Assembly: GCA_001730015.1 (NCBI GenBank)
Contig: MDLA01000117.1
Coordinates: 47,572-111,571, forward strand
DNA from: Chromatiales bacterium (ex Bugula neritina AB1)
GTDB lineage: Bacteria; Pseudomonadota; Gammaproteobacteria; Granulosicoccales; Granulosicoccaceae
Direction of reading: 5' to 3'
DNA: 64,000 nucleotides
Under the pieces are notes generated by a model. The model made no database searches. It saw nothing but the letters and a program-made list of their open reading frames with translations, and had not been told where the DNA came from. Of this stretch, positions 18,501 through 27,700 are shown piece after piece (the stretch's first letter is position 1; every line of letters begins with the position of its first letter). The position numbers were made by a program, and so were the translations under genes.

Positions 18501-20174
18501 GCCCAGCAGAAAAATATAAATGTATTGCTGGTGCAATCGGATCCCGATATGGATTCCGTTGCTGTTGACATGCTGCAAGACGGTGACGAGGTGGTTTGCC
18601 TCGGCGGACAAACGCCCGATGAAAGCTATCTTAACGCACAGTCGGTTGTGGCTATTGCCAAGAATCGTGCTGTCGATGCCTTGCATCCGGGGATCGGGTT
18701 TCTGTCTGAAACATCGAGCTTTGCCCGCGTCTGTCGAAGCAATGACCTGAACTTTATCGGACCACGTGCGGACAGCATGGATACCATGGGTAATAAGTCA
18801 AATGCCATTCATACCGCTATGGCTAACGATGTTCCAGTGGTGCCCGGTAGTCACGGAATCCTGACCAATGCCGAGGCAACGGCAGCAGTAGCAGAAGAAA
18901 TCGGCTATCCGGTTATGCTTAAAGCGGTGCATGGCGGTGGCGGCAAGGGCATTAAAGTAGTGCGCAATGCCGGTGAAATTCGCGAGAGCTTCAACACTGT
19001 ATATAACGAAGCCCGGGCCGCGTTTGGTAATGGTGATATCTATCTGGAGAAATTTGTCGAATCGATGCGTCATATCGAGGTGCAAATTCTGCGTGATATA
19101 GAAGGGACCACCAAAGTGCTTGGTCTGCGTGACTGCACCGTGCAGCGTAACAACCAGAAGGTGCTGGAGGAATCGGCCTCAACGATGTTGCCGGAGCATC
19201 TTGCTGAGCAGGCATATGCGGCGGCGGAACGACTCGCCAATGCTGTCGAGTATTTCGGCGCCGGTACGGTTGAATTTATCTATGATCTGAAATCTGAAGC
19301 TATTTATTTTATGGAAATGAACACACGGCTGCAGGTGGAGCATCCGGTGACAGAATGGACCTGCGGCATTTCAATAGTAGGAGAGCAATACAATATAGCC
19401 TCGGGCAAACCGATAAAACACCTTGAGCCGACTAGTAAAGGGTTCGCCATCGAAGCTCGTGTCACAGCTGAGAAAGCACGTCTTGATTCAAACGGCGTTG
19501 TTGATTTTCTGCCGACACCGGGGCTGGTAACCGAGTGCCGCTTCCCCGAGCGGGAAGACATGGAACTGATCTCCATGATCGCAGATGGCAAGACTATTTC
19601 TCCGTTCTATGACAGCTTGATCGCCCAGGTAATTGTTCATGGTACCGATCGCAATGATGCCATCGCAAAGCTCATCGAAATACTCGACGATACGGTGATC
19701 AAAGGCGTATGCACCAATATTCCGTTACTCAAGCGGATACTGTCAGATTCAACGTACGTTAACGGCGACTACGATACCAATTACCTGCCGGCATTTCTGG
19801 ATACCATAGACAAGAACCAGCTAATCGAGGATATGGCCTATACCGGTGTCGATAAATCAGACAGTAATCTAAGTAGCTTGCGCATAGCCGGCACCAGTGA
19901 GCTGAAGGTTGTCTCACCGATGACCGGCGTGTTCTATCTCACACCGTCTCCAAATGAACCGGATTTCGTCGCGGTTGGTACTACAGTGAATTTAAGTAAT
20001 ACACTGTGTCAGGTGGAGGCGATGAAACTGTTTACCCATATTTCCCTTTCCAGCGTTCCAGGGTCGGGGGAGATCTTCGAAGCCGATAAAGACTACACCG
20101 TTGTCAGGGTCAATCAGGCGAACGGTGCACAGGTAAATGCAGGAGATCTACTGTTTGTTGTGGAGCCGGCTTAA
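15600..20174 (+). CDS. Single-chain acyl-CoA (acetyl-CoA) carboxylase: AccA-AccD-AccC-AccB order
   Basis: 1524 residues. Residues about 97-300 resemble the alpha carboxyltransferase (LIYGLGFSGGAIPLAT, then FNTIQPKGLANIA). About 300-720 is a helical linker I do not recognise. About 724-940 resembles the beta carboxyltransferase (FDMAGAEKMCALLLD..., ICFISSGGMQTKEGPNSLFS), without its usual zinc finger. About 947-1400 is biotin carboxylase with the ATP-grasp loop GGGGKG and MNTRLQVEHPVTE; the usual HPGYGFLSE reads HPGIGFLSE. About 1430-1524 is a biotinyl domain with EAMKL, biotin on Lys1476. It should carboxylate acetyl- or another acyl-CoA in the cytosol. Its stop codon TAA comes from the end of a repeat element. 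Confidence 0.85.
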   Translation: MSNKESSGAKSELLLFSAVEQHAKNFALNGVVHPFEWHSNIEGLIDESEIEEGLASLKSLSVDDYIARVLEPAESVNRPSAKAVIQQLRGKVHSEVELGPLYSVEIDLEYSGKSRRIGIIAQNRHINNGVWGPAHHVEASRLARHYESRSLPIITFMDTPGADAGTEANSNNQAHSISRLITTMANINTPTLGLIYGLGFSGGAIPLATTNLIFAVRNAVFNTIQPKGLANIARQYNLSWQESARYVGVSPFELYSRGAVDGVLDWDPMDETEGGDILAAAIFTGVEQIELAARDELKCNPLVLEDYANSVSSHIDESEKLKELQAAAHFNLHNGVGGFPNAYAHALKYLRSLSLRSRIRSTSTNAYGRLADEEVPTGDLDQRNRQIREASFNRWLSDPEKLIYNDQLSKLWVAYKKNHSELDVSRNRITSLILGDPQKNYEEAEKNLCFEMCLLLYNRWKSDAPFNFIRMGRLLSEKVVDHKSELPDIEDQDITILDVLYTPSLNKTLRLEFQNLLIFDALYDSIVTNFGEIAEESKAFQTLSEETLRSILDNSLEQATNKISQSMPEELAATDGNSATATFADWLRHFVNYSKRGDFLNNLEEWKRVIFPRLSESLLVLITYFFENLVPEFMESQLHGKQYSGKINPGRIGKRKDFWNQLNIAYQDLLVQRVLDANKRQKLATVAAFRDTFTEGFKESNAQLMTANPVAFPGFRQSIEKALNNEVTPCGIVTGIGRFKLNIAEDNPRVGIAISNVAFQAGAFDMAGAEKMCALLLDCAKQHLPVICFISSGGMQTKEGPNSLFSMAIVNDQITRFIAETDLPVVVFGFGDCTGGSQASFVTHPLVRTYYLSGADMPFAGRVVVPSFLPSISTVANYLAKTPGSMQGLVKHPFAENLDDKLLAVDPDITVPTDTIAEIVARVLTGTASMEVVIPESVVYRAVDLMGKINKVLIHARGCTAVKLIRIAQQKNINVLLVQSDPDMDSVAVDMLQDGDEVVCLGGQTPDESYLNAQSVVAIAKNRAVDALHPGIGFLSETSSFARVCRSNDLNFIGPRADSMDTMGNKSNAIHTAMANDVPVVPGSHGILTNAEATAAVAEEIGYPVMLKAVHGGGGKGIKVVRNAGEIRESFNTVYNEARAAFGNGDIYLEKFVESMRHIEVQILRDIEGTTKVLGLRDCTVQRNNQKVLEESASTMLPEHLAEQAYAAAERLANAVEYFGAGTVEFIYDLKSEAIYFMEMNTRLQVEHPVTEWTCGISIVGEQYNIASGKPIKHLEPTSKGFAIEARVTAEKARLDSNGVVDFLPTPGLVTECRFPEREDMELISMIADGKTISPFYDSLIAQVIVHGTDRNDAIAKLIEILDDTVIKGVCTNIPLLKRILSDSTYVNGDYDTNYLPAFLDTIDKNQLIEDMAYTGVDKSDSNLSSLRIAGTSELKVVSPMTGVFYLTPSPNEPDFVAVGTTVNLSNTLCQVEAMKLFTHISLSSVPGSGEIFEADKDYTVVRVNQANGAQVNAGDLLFVVEPA

Positions 20175-20367
20175 CCCCGGGTGTTGCATAAAATTCCGGC
20201 CCGGAACCGCTGCGCTGCTTCTATAGCAGCATCTAAGGCGCTGTACTCATTTTTCCTGAATATCACTTGGAATGACCCAGGCTCAATCCAGTAAAAACTC
20301 CGTGCAGCGCCTATTATGCAGCTCTATAAGCTTCTGAACTCGGAATTTTATGCAACAAAAGGGTTAA
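20171..20367 (-). repeat. Family-1 palindromic element, copy 1 (full, 197 bp)
   Basis: Begins TTAACCCC with GTTGCATAAAATTCCGG just inside, and ends CGGAATTTTATGCAAC... GGGTTAA, so the ends are inverted repeats. Internally GGCGCTG pairs with CAGCGCC, and GCTGC-TTCTATA-GCAGC makes a hairpin. It is oriented opposite to the copies at 42494 and 60697. The TAA of its left end is the stop codon of the carboxylase gene. Confidence 0.85.
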
Positions 20368-20430
20368 CTCTGGTCCCGGGCTTCACTCGTCTATAAATAG
20401 ATACCGGTAAAAATAGATACCGGTTAGTGA

Positions 20431-21813
20431 TTAAAACATACGCAGATAGCGATCACGTTCCCACTGGCTGACGTGGTTCGCGTAGGACAGGCACTCTTCC
20501 CGCTTGGTTTCAACCCACGATTCCAGCATTTTGTCACCAAGCACCTGACGGCTCAGCGGGTCGATCTCCAGAGCGGTAATCGCTTCATCCAGGGTGCGTG
20601 GCAGCCATTCAATTCCGTTGTTGCGGCGGTACTCTTCGGTTTGTTCAAAAAGGTTTACTGTATTGGCAGGTGCAAGTTCCAGCTGCTTTTCTATACCTTC
20701 AAGGCCGGCTGCGATCATCAGCGCCATTCCAAGGTAAGGATTACAGGCACTGTCGGCGGCTCGCAGCTCTACACGCCCGCCGTCGGAGGGTACGCGTACG
20801 GTGTTAGAGCGATTGTTTCCACCCCAGGAAGTAAAGCACGGAGCCCAGGTGTAGCCGGACGTGCTTCCTTTCATAATTAATCTTTTATAGCTATTTATGG
20901 TGGGAGCAGACAAAGCCAGTATAGCAGGCAGGTGCTGCATTACGCCGGCTGTGAACTGATAACCGAGCGCCGATAAGCCCATGTTGTGCTGATCGTCACC
21001 GTTGGCGTTGAACAGATTATCGCCGCTGCTTGCATCGGCCAGCGACATATTAAAATGAGCACCGCTGCCGGCTTTGTCAGCAAATGGCTTGGGCATAAAA
21101 GAGGCGTAGCCTCCATGTTGTCGTGCGAATTCGTTAACCATGACGCGAAGAAAAACAAACCGGTCAGACATAGTCAGCGCGTCTGCGTACTGGAAATCCA
21201 GTTCAAATTGCCCGACGCCGTCTTCGTGATCGAATGAATAAACGCTCCATCCGAGGGCGTTCATGGCGTCGACGGTTTCACCAAGCCAGCTGTCCAGATT
21301 GTCCATCAGGCGAATACTGTCGTAGGCCGGTTTTTCCAGTACCGGCAGATTACTGATCGCATTAGGGTTTTGCGCGTTGTCGTCTTTGAAAACAAAAAAT
21401 TCGGCTTCAACGCCGCAGTTGACAGTAAAGCCCTTGTCCGCTGCCTGCTTAAGTACTCTTTTTAGAATGCCTCGATTGCATGGTTCAAACGGTTTCCCCT
21501 GATACCAGAGATCGCTGGCGAACCAGCCGGTGTCGTCGCGCCAGGGTACAACCATAAACGAAGCCGGATCCGGTACCGCACCCACTTCATCATCGGCCAT
21601 GTTCTGCGGAACGCCGTCAAGTGCCGCTCCGGTAAACAGCTCTGATCCGCCGAGCATGCGTTCGAGGTAGGCGATCGGTACCATCTTGGCTTTGGGTATA
21701 CCGTGCATATCCACGTAGCTCGGCACCAGGTACTTTAAGCCGTGGGTTTGGATTTCGCTCTGCAGTCTCTGCAGAACGGTATCGTCAATAGAAACCAGAC
21801 TGTTGGTGCTCAT
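20431..21813 (-). CDS. Glutamine synthetase family protein, GlnT/GmaS type
   Basis: 460 residues with GS-fold marks: VDMHGIPKAKMVP near 34-46, the metal-binding VEAEFFVF, YSFDHEDGVGQFELDF, FMPKPFADKAGSGAHFNMSL, and RVPSDGGRVELRAADSACNPYL. The pattern matches type III/GlnT and gamma-glutamylmethylamide synthetases rather than the housekeeping dodecameric GlnA (no Tyr-adenylylation loop NLY seen). It would ligate glutamate with ammonia or an amine such as methylamine; no methylamine genes are nearby, so the amine is undecided. An AAGG motif precedes the start. A family-2 repeat lies 39 bases upstream of the start codon. Confidence 0.85.
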   Translation of the reverse strand: MSTNSLVSIDDTVLQRLQSEIQTHGLKYLVPSYVDMHGIPKAKMVPIAYLERMLGGSELFTGAALDGVPQNMADDEVGAVPDPASFMVVPWRDDTGWFASDLWYQGKPFEPCNRGILKRVLKQAADKGFTVNCGVEAEFFVFKDDNAQNPNAISNLPVLEKPAYDSIRLMDNLDSWLGETVDAMNALGWSVYSFDHEDGVGQFELDFQYADALTMSDRFVFLRVMVNEFARQHGGYASFMPKPFADKAGSGAHFNMSLADASSGDNLFNANGDDQHNMGLSALGYQFTAGVMQHLPAILALSAPTINSYKRLIMKGSTSGYTWAPCFTSWGGNNRSNTVRVPSDGGRVELRAADSACNPYLGMALMIAAGLEGIEKQLELAPANTVNLFEQTEEYRRNNGIEWLPRTLDEAITALEIDPLSRQVLGDKMLESWVETKREECLSYANHVSQWERDRYLRMF

Positions 21814-21851
21814 GGAATGTGACCTTCTGTGCTTAGAGGCAGGCAGCAGAC

Positions 21852-22034
21852 TTAACTCGCATTATTCATGGGGTGGCGAGGATATCGCGTAGACCTTATT
21901 TATTCACGGCAAGGGTTTTCACAGTGGACTTTCTTCTCGCGTCGAATACTTACTGATATTTGTAAGAGAAAAAATTCTCTGTGAAATCAAAGGTCAAGTG
22001 AGATTCCGTTAATCCCGTGAATAATGCGGGTTAA
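21852..22034 (-). repeat. Family-2 palindromic element, copy A (183 bp)
   Basis: Starts TTAACTCGCATTATTCATG and ends CCCGTGAATAATGCGGGTTAA, so the ends are inverted repeats with TTAA at the border. The reverse complement matches the copy at 33603-33771 along its length, including the TATTCGACGCGAGAAGAAA core. It occupies most of the gap between the glutamine synthetase start and the kelch protein stop. Confidence 0.85.
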
Positions 22035-22166
22035 GGCGCTGTTGCCTGAAGTTTCTTGATTGTTTCCAGGTCAAGTATGCACTAGAGGAGATCGAGTTTC
22101 TATGGCAGCACAGTGGCAGGCTTTACGGGGGAATCCCCGCCGCAGCGGGCGGGGACTGCGCAGGCT

Positions 22167-24497
22167 TCAGGATGTGGATTGGCATTCACTGCGAGTGCGG
22201 CGCAACCAGAGTAGCGACAACGCGGTCAGGATAATTGCCGGAAACAGCGGATCGGATGATGATTGTCCCGAGGCAGGTGCAATTGAGCAGCCGAAAACCC
22301 CATTGCTGTTGTTTACGGAGTCAATGACGTCGGGTATGTTATCTTTATCTCTATCCGGTACAGCGGCCGAAAGCTGCGGGCTTTCGAAAATGCCCTTGGC
22401 GCTGATCGCAAATTCGGCGTCGATACGTCCATCCGCATCAAGATCGAGCTCTGTGCCACCAAATTCAATGACATCGTTAACCCCGTCACCGTCACTATCC
22501 AGGTCAAGGTAGTCAGGCGTCATGTCTGCATCGGTATCGAGGATTTCATTGGCCAGAGATGAATCGATCAGGCCATCCAGATCGGCGTCAGCTGCTGCAT
22601 CGTATGAAATGACAGATCTTATCGTCGCATACTCACCGCTACTTTCGACAAGATCGGGAATACCGTCCTGGTCGGAATCCAGATCGAGGTAGTTCGGGAT
22701 ACCGTCCAGGTCTTCATCAGCGGCTTCATTCAGCAGGGTTTGCGGAGCTGCGGGCGTCTCAGCGACGGTTTCAGAGGAGTCGAGCAGCTGTAGCCCGGTT
22801 GTTGTGGGAGCAGATGCGGAGACCTCGGTGTCTGCGCCGTTTTCCGGGGCCTGCTGCTGTTGCACATTGGCGTTTTCTACAGCTGCAATTTCCTCTGCGG
22901 TGTCGAGCTGGCCGTTAAGGTTTACATCGCTGAAACCGTTCTCACGCAAATCGGATATTCCATCGTTGTCACTGTCACGATCCCGATAGTTCGGAATGCC
23001 GTCGCCGTCACTGTCAGTGACTCCGTCTGCGGAATTAATCAAGCCATCGTTGTCTTCGTCAATGTTAACCAGGCTCGAACCCAGCGTGACTTCGTCACCG
23101 TCACTGACACCGTCACCATCGCTATCCGCTGCATTGGGATTGCTTTGGTAAACCGTGATTTCGTCGCCGTCACTGATCGTGTCATTATCGGTGTCGGGCG
23201 ATACCGGACTGGTTTGGTGAATGCTCAGTTCGTCGGGATCAGACAGCCCGTCTGCGTCACTGTCAGCGAGAGTCGGGTTAGATAGATGTACGAGTATTTC
23301 GTCACCATCAGTCAGGGTGTCGTTGTCGGAGTCCGTATTCAGCGGGTTTGTACTGTGCTCATTGACCTCCGCGCCATCGGTAATTCCGTCACCGTCAGTA
23401 TCCGCCAGATTTGGATTGGTCAGGTGAATGGTAATTTCGGTATAGTCGGTCAGTCCATCGAGATCAGTATCACGAGAGGCCAGGGTTGATGTATACGGGG
23501 TAGTTTGAGCCAGCGCTAAATCGATGCTCTCGTGCTGGCCGGTTTCACCCGCTGCCCCGATTGTGGTACTGCCAGCCATAACATGTAATTGCGAGCCCAG
23601 TAAAACAGCACCGCCCGCATGTCGGCCTACCAGCATGTTAGCCAGAATGCTCCATCCGCCGGTGGCCGGGTTAAATACTTCGACTTCCTTGTGCGCGTTA
23701 AAACCGGCCCCTGATTCTCCGCCCATTACATAGAGCTGATCGTCATAAACAACTGCCATGGTACCGGCGCGCTGGGTCGGTATTTCATCAGCAGCTGATG
23801 ACCAGGTTTCTGTATCGAAGTTATAGATATCAGTTGCAGCAACTGTGTTAGCTATACTGCGATTGGTTTGTCGACCGCCGGCAGCGATAAATTTATTGCC
23901 TATAACACCAGCGCTGTAGTGATCGCGCGCGTTTGGGGAATCAGCAAGTATGCGCCACTGGCCGGTTGCCGGGTCGTACTCGTCGAACCAGGCTACAGCG
24001 CCGCCATCGTGTCCCAGGGTGTTGCCGCCCATCACGTATATTTTATTGTTATAGATTACCGTCCCTGCAGCGCCGCGTGCGCGGTCTGTGGGCATAGCAC
24101 CCTGTGTTGACCAGGAATTATCGGCGGGATCAAATACATGGATATCAGCGATAACAGGTTCCCGCGGGAAACAGCACGCCAGTGCGCCAATGATATATAT
24201 TTTCCCGTCATAGACAACTGGCTGGATGTGATGCATTTCAAGCGGTGCCTGAACGACGATTTCCCAGATGTTTGTGTCCGGGTTGTAGCGGTTAACCGGT
24301 CGTATATGGCGGCCGCCAAACAGGTAAATCATGCCGTTGAATTCGACTGCTGCTGATTCATGCCGGGCCGCAGCGGTGCTCCCGTCAGATGAATTTACTT
24401 CAGCCCAGTTTTGTGCAGACACGGTACTGGAGATGTTAAACAGGAACAGGGCAGTAATTAAAGCGTGCCAGGTCAGGGGGCTTCGGTTTGACGTCAT
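22167..24497 (-). CDS. Secreted kelch-propeller protein with thrombospondin type-3 calcium repeats
   Basis: 776 residues from the ATG at 24497, which places the signal peptide (LTWHALITALFLFNISSTVSA) at the N-terminus; an ATG 28 codons upstream adds Cys-rich sequence not expected there. Residues about 30-330 are kelch repeats (VEFNGMIYLFGGRH, IIYNNKIYVMGGNT, VVYDDQLYVMGGES). About 340-700 is a long array of DxDxDGxxD calcium-binding repeats of the thrombospondin type-3 kind (DTDGDGITDGAEVNEHSTNP and many relatives). The C-terminus has a Cys (GCSIAPASG), a hydrophobic helix and an Arg-rich tail, a tripartite sorting signal resembling the JDVT/GlyGly-CTERM type. Probably cell-surface; ligand unknown. 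Confidence 0.85.
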   Translation of the reverse strand: MTSNRSPLTWHALITALFLFNISSTVSAQNWAEVNSSDGSTAAARHESAAVEFNGMIYLFGGRHIRPVNRYNPDTNIWEIVVQAPLEMHHIQPVVYDGKIYIIGALACCFPREPVIADIHVFDPADNSWSTQGAMPTDRARGAAGTVIYNNKIYVMGGNTLGHDGGAVAWFDEYDPATGQWRILADSPNARDHYSAGVIGNKFIAAGGRQTNRSIANTVAATDIYNFDTETWSSAADEIPTQRAGTMAVVYDDQLYVMGGESGAGFNAHKEVEVFNPATGGWSILANMLVGRHAGGAVLLGSQLHVMAGSTTIGAAGETGQHESIDLALAQTTPYTSTLASRDTDLDGLTDYTEITIHLTNPNLADTDGDGITDGAEVNEHSTNPLNTDSDNDTLTDGDEILVHLSNPTLADSDADGLSDPDELSIHQTSPVSPDTDNDTISDGDEITVYQSNPNAADSDGDGVSDGDEVTLGSSLVNIDEDNDGLINSADGVTDSDGDGIPNYRDRDSDNDGISDLRENGFSDVNLNGQLDTAEEIAAVENANVQQQQAPENGADTEVSASAPTTTGLQLLDSSETVAETPAAPQTLLNEAADEDLDGIPNYLDLDSDQDGIPDLVESSGEYATIRSVISYDAAADADLDGLIDSSLANEILDTDADMTPDYLDLDSDGDGVNDVIEFGGTELDLDADGRIDAEFAISAKGIFESPQLSAAVPDRDKDNIPDVIDSVNNSNGVFGCSIAPASGQSSSDPLFPAIILTALSLLWLRRTRSECQSTS

Positions 24498-24770
24498 TCT
24501 GTTACTCGATGTTCGTTCGTGACAAAGCCTCGGGCACGCAGAGGCCGTGTCAGTCCCGGGGAGGCAGTAGTTGCTTTGCAACTGGCGCCGTTGTCTTGAA
24601 TTTCAGGCTGATTCGTCAGCCACTGGTGCGTCGAATCTGCAAAAAATTCAAGAAGTCTCAGTTTGTTAGCGTCTGAAGTTACAGATAATTTAAACTGCTG
24701 GTGAAACAGTCGGTTAACGAGCCTTTTTTGAGTGCTTCACTATACAAACAGGACTATCGAGAGCGTGCTG

Positions 24771-27700
24771 CTAATTCTGGCTGGAGGTTACTGCGTTCCA
24801 TGCGGCGTTACGCATCAGCTGCCCGAGATCGCGGCTGGTGCCGGGAGGGAGATAAATCGAGGTAGTCAACGGGGCTTTGGCGAATATCGTACTGTAGACC
24901 ACGTTGGCAGCCATATACGCCAACGGTGTGTAGGGGTGGACGTGGTCAAAGGTCAGTGTATCTTCAATAGCTTTGTCATTCATTGTTGATGATAAAGCCT
25001 TGTAGGCCAGACCATAGGCTATCCCGTTAGGGGCGCAGCTGGCCTGGTGCCGTGAGGCAGCCTCGCAATAGATTGCGTTTGCGGCGGGCCCGAAACTGTC
25101 TCCGCCGGTCGAGCTTATTTGCGAATCGGTAGCCCATAAGCCATAGAACAACACTCTGGTTCCGCTGCGGGCCGCGCTATCGGCAAATAGGCCGGCGTAG
25201 GTATCAAAGCGATTTCTATAATCGGTTCGATCAAGGATATCGAAACGCCCCTGAAGTATCACCAGATCGTACTGGCCGTTTTTCAGATCATATCTGGGCG
25301 TTCCTTCGCCTTCACCCTCGTCCCAGTGTTCTTTTAATGATCCACCGCCGATTGAATGGACGCGATGATTAACATTGGAGATATCAACCCCGATCATATC
25401 GATCAGCTGCTGCGTCACGCTGTACCTGGATTGTCTGCCATTTAGATACGGACCATGGGTTAAATAGGAATTTCCTATAAACAGTATGGAGATGTTGCTG
25501 CGATTAATATCAACCAGCGCATTCGGGGAGATGGTTGGTGTTGGTTGGTTGCCAGATGTGGATGGGGGCGCCGTTACCGGATTCGCTTGCGGTGACTCTG
25601 GTTCTGCCTCGGTCGTGTCAGCGCTGACTTCTGTAGCGTCTGCTGAGACCTCTGCAACGTCAGATGCAACTGTTGTAGCATCTGATACAACTTCTATAGT
25701 GCCCGGTGTCACTCTAGTGTCATCAGACATAATGCACGACCGGTTTTTCTCCCATCCATAGCCGTCGTTATCTCTGTCGATTATAGAATCTGAGCAGATC
25801 GGGAATACCGGGTTTGCAACAGGTGATACTGTTTGTATCTTGGCAAATGCACTTGTTACAACGCAGGTTTGATTATTCTCCCAGCCGTAGCCTGTATTAC
25901 CGGAATCACTTAAAGGGTTAGAACAGGCGGGGAAGAGGTCTAAAGGTGTCGGTGGCCTGGTGGTCGGGTTGCTATGTACCTCTGATGTATCGAATATACA
26001 GGTTCGGTTGTTTTCCCAGCCATAGCCTGTGTTGTGAGAGTCGTTTATAGTGTCAGAGCAAGCCGGGAACAAATCGAGTGGAGTCGGTGGTGCCGGAGTA
26101 GCGTTGGCGTGGTTCGGTGAGGAGGCAATTATGCACGATCTGTTATTTTCCCATCCGTAGCCCGTGTTTTCGGTGTCGGTGATGGCATCGGAGCAGGCCG
26201 GGAATAGCTCTGCAGGGGTTGCCGTGGTTGAAGGGGTCAGATTGGCATGTACTGGTGAAGAAAGAAACACACAGCTTTTGTAGTTTTCCCATCCGTAGCC
26301 TGTATTGTGCGTATCGCTGACCGCATCGGAACATGCTGGAAACAGATCAAGTGGTGTCGGTGGTGTGGAACCAGAAGTGGGTATGAGCGTAGAATCTGCG
26401 ATTATGCAGGTTCGATTATTCTCCCATGAGTAACCGTCGTTGTCCGTATCGATGATTCCATCAGAGCACGTTGCAAACACCGGTGATTCGGGTGAATTGA
26501 CAGTTCCATCGCTGTTTCTGACGATACAGGATTGATTATTCTCCCAGCCATAGCCGTCGTTGTCGTTATCGGTGATGTTGTCAGAACACACCGGAAAAAC
26601 CGGGGGCGTCGAAGGCGTGACTGCATTATCGGTGGGCGGTTCTGTCGTTGCCTCAGAAACTTGCAATACCGCTGGCGTTTCAGCGGGCGGTTGCGGTACC
26701 GAAGCCGGTGATGTCGGGGGCGTCGAATACAAGGTACTCAAATTCCAGGTTGCGCCCTTCTCATTGCACCGATACCCGGTGTAATCACCGTTCGCGCGTG
26801 GAATACCGGGGCATCGGCTTTCATCCGGAGCATTGTTCAGTGGGCCGTGGCCGCACTGTACCGTGTTGTAGTAAATACGATTGCTGCCAGGTCCGGTACC
26901 GAATTTTGCCGTGATCGCATCACAGATTTCAGGAACGGTTTTACTGCCATCGGGAGTCTCTACTTCGATACCGGCAAGGCCATGATCGTAGTTGGTGTCA
27001 CAGTAGCATTGACCTTCTGCAGAGTATGAATCACTCCAGGGCGTTGCCGTCGACGGTGTTGCAATAATAGTATTGTTAGCGTTGAAGAATCGCTCGGCAA
27101 ACTCGTTGACGGTAGCGATTTCATCTTTGCCGATCCCGACAATATGCAAATACTCAACGGTATCAGAGAAATCGAGTTTCGTGTTGGGGTTTAGGTAGCG
27201 GAAAGCAGCGTTCCATTGTGTGGCATAGGCGCTTCTTCTAGCGTGTGTTACAAAGGCGGCACTCTTTTGGTTGAGATCCGCAGTACGGTTTACATTGTTG
27301 CCATCATCGATTTTTATATAGTTGGTATTTGCCATCACGTAACGCAGATCGGCAGCTGAGGCCTGTCGTTCGTTCCAGGTACTGTGCTGCACTACTGTGA
27401 CACGCTGGTTGCTGTCAAAAGTGGTGGTTTGCTTTATTCTTCTAACAACATCGGCGGTGAAATCAGATTGACCACCTTCGGCAACATAGATATCACCGCC
27501 AGCGGAAAGTGTTTCTATCCATTTACTGGTTGTAAGGGAAACTGCCTGGTTCCAGTTTCGGTGGGCATTTAGCCAGGCGCCAGGCCAGGTTGCTTCCATC
27601 ACTGCCTCAGCAGCGGCAACGTAGCTGCCGCGATTGCCGTCGCCATAGGCACCACTGACAACATGCGGTTGAATGCCAAGATGTCTGCTCATCATCAGGG

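Noticed and set aside
22119..22154. GC-rich hairpins after the kelch protein stop as a terminator
   Set aside because: Several overlapping stems exist (CCCCGCC with GGCGGGG), but no T-run follows on the minus strand.
22060..22512. Plus-strand frame of 150 codons
   Set aside because: It overlaps the conserved calcium-repeat protein on the other strand and has low-complexity Ser/Arg sequence with no domain. It is a shadow of the repeats.
26402..26626. Tandem short units in 25.7-26.6 kb as a CRISPR-like array
   Set aside because: The repeats are in frame and encode the seven CBM10-like modules, with protein-level rather than DNA-level conservation.
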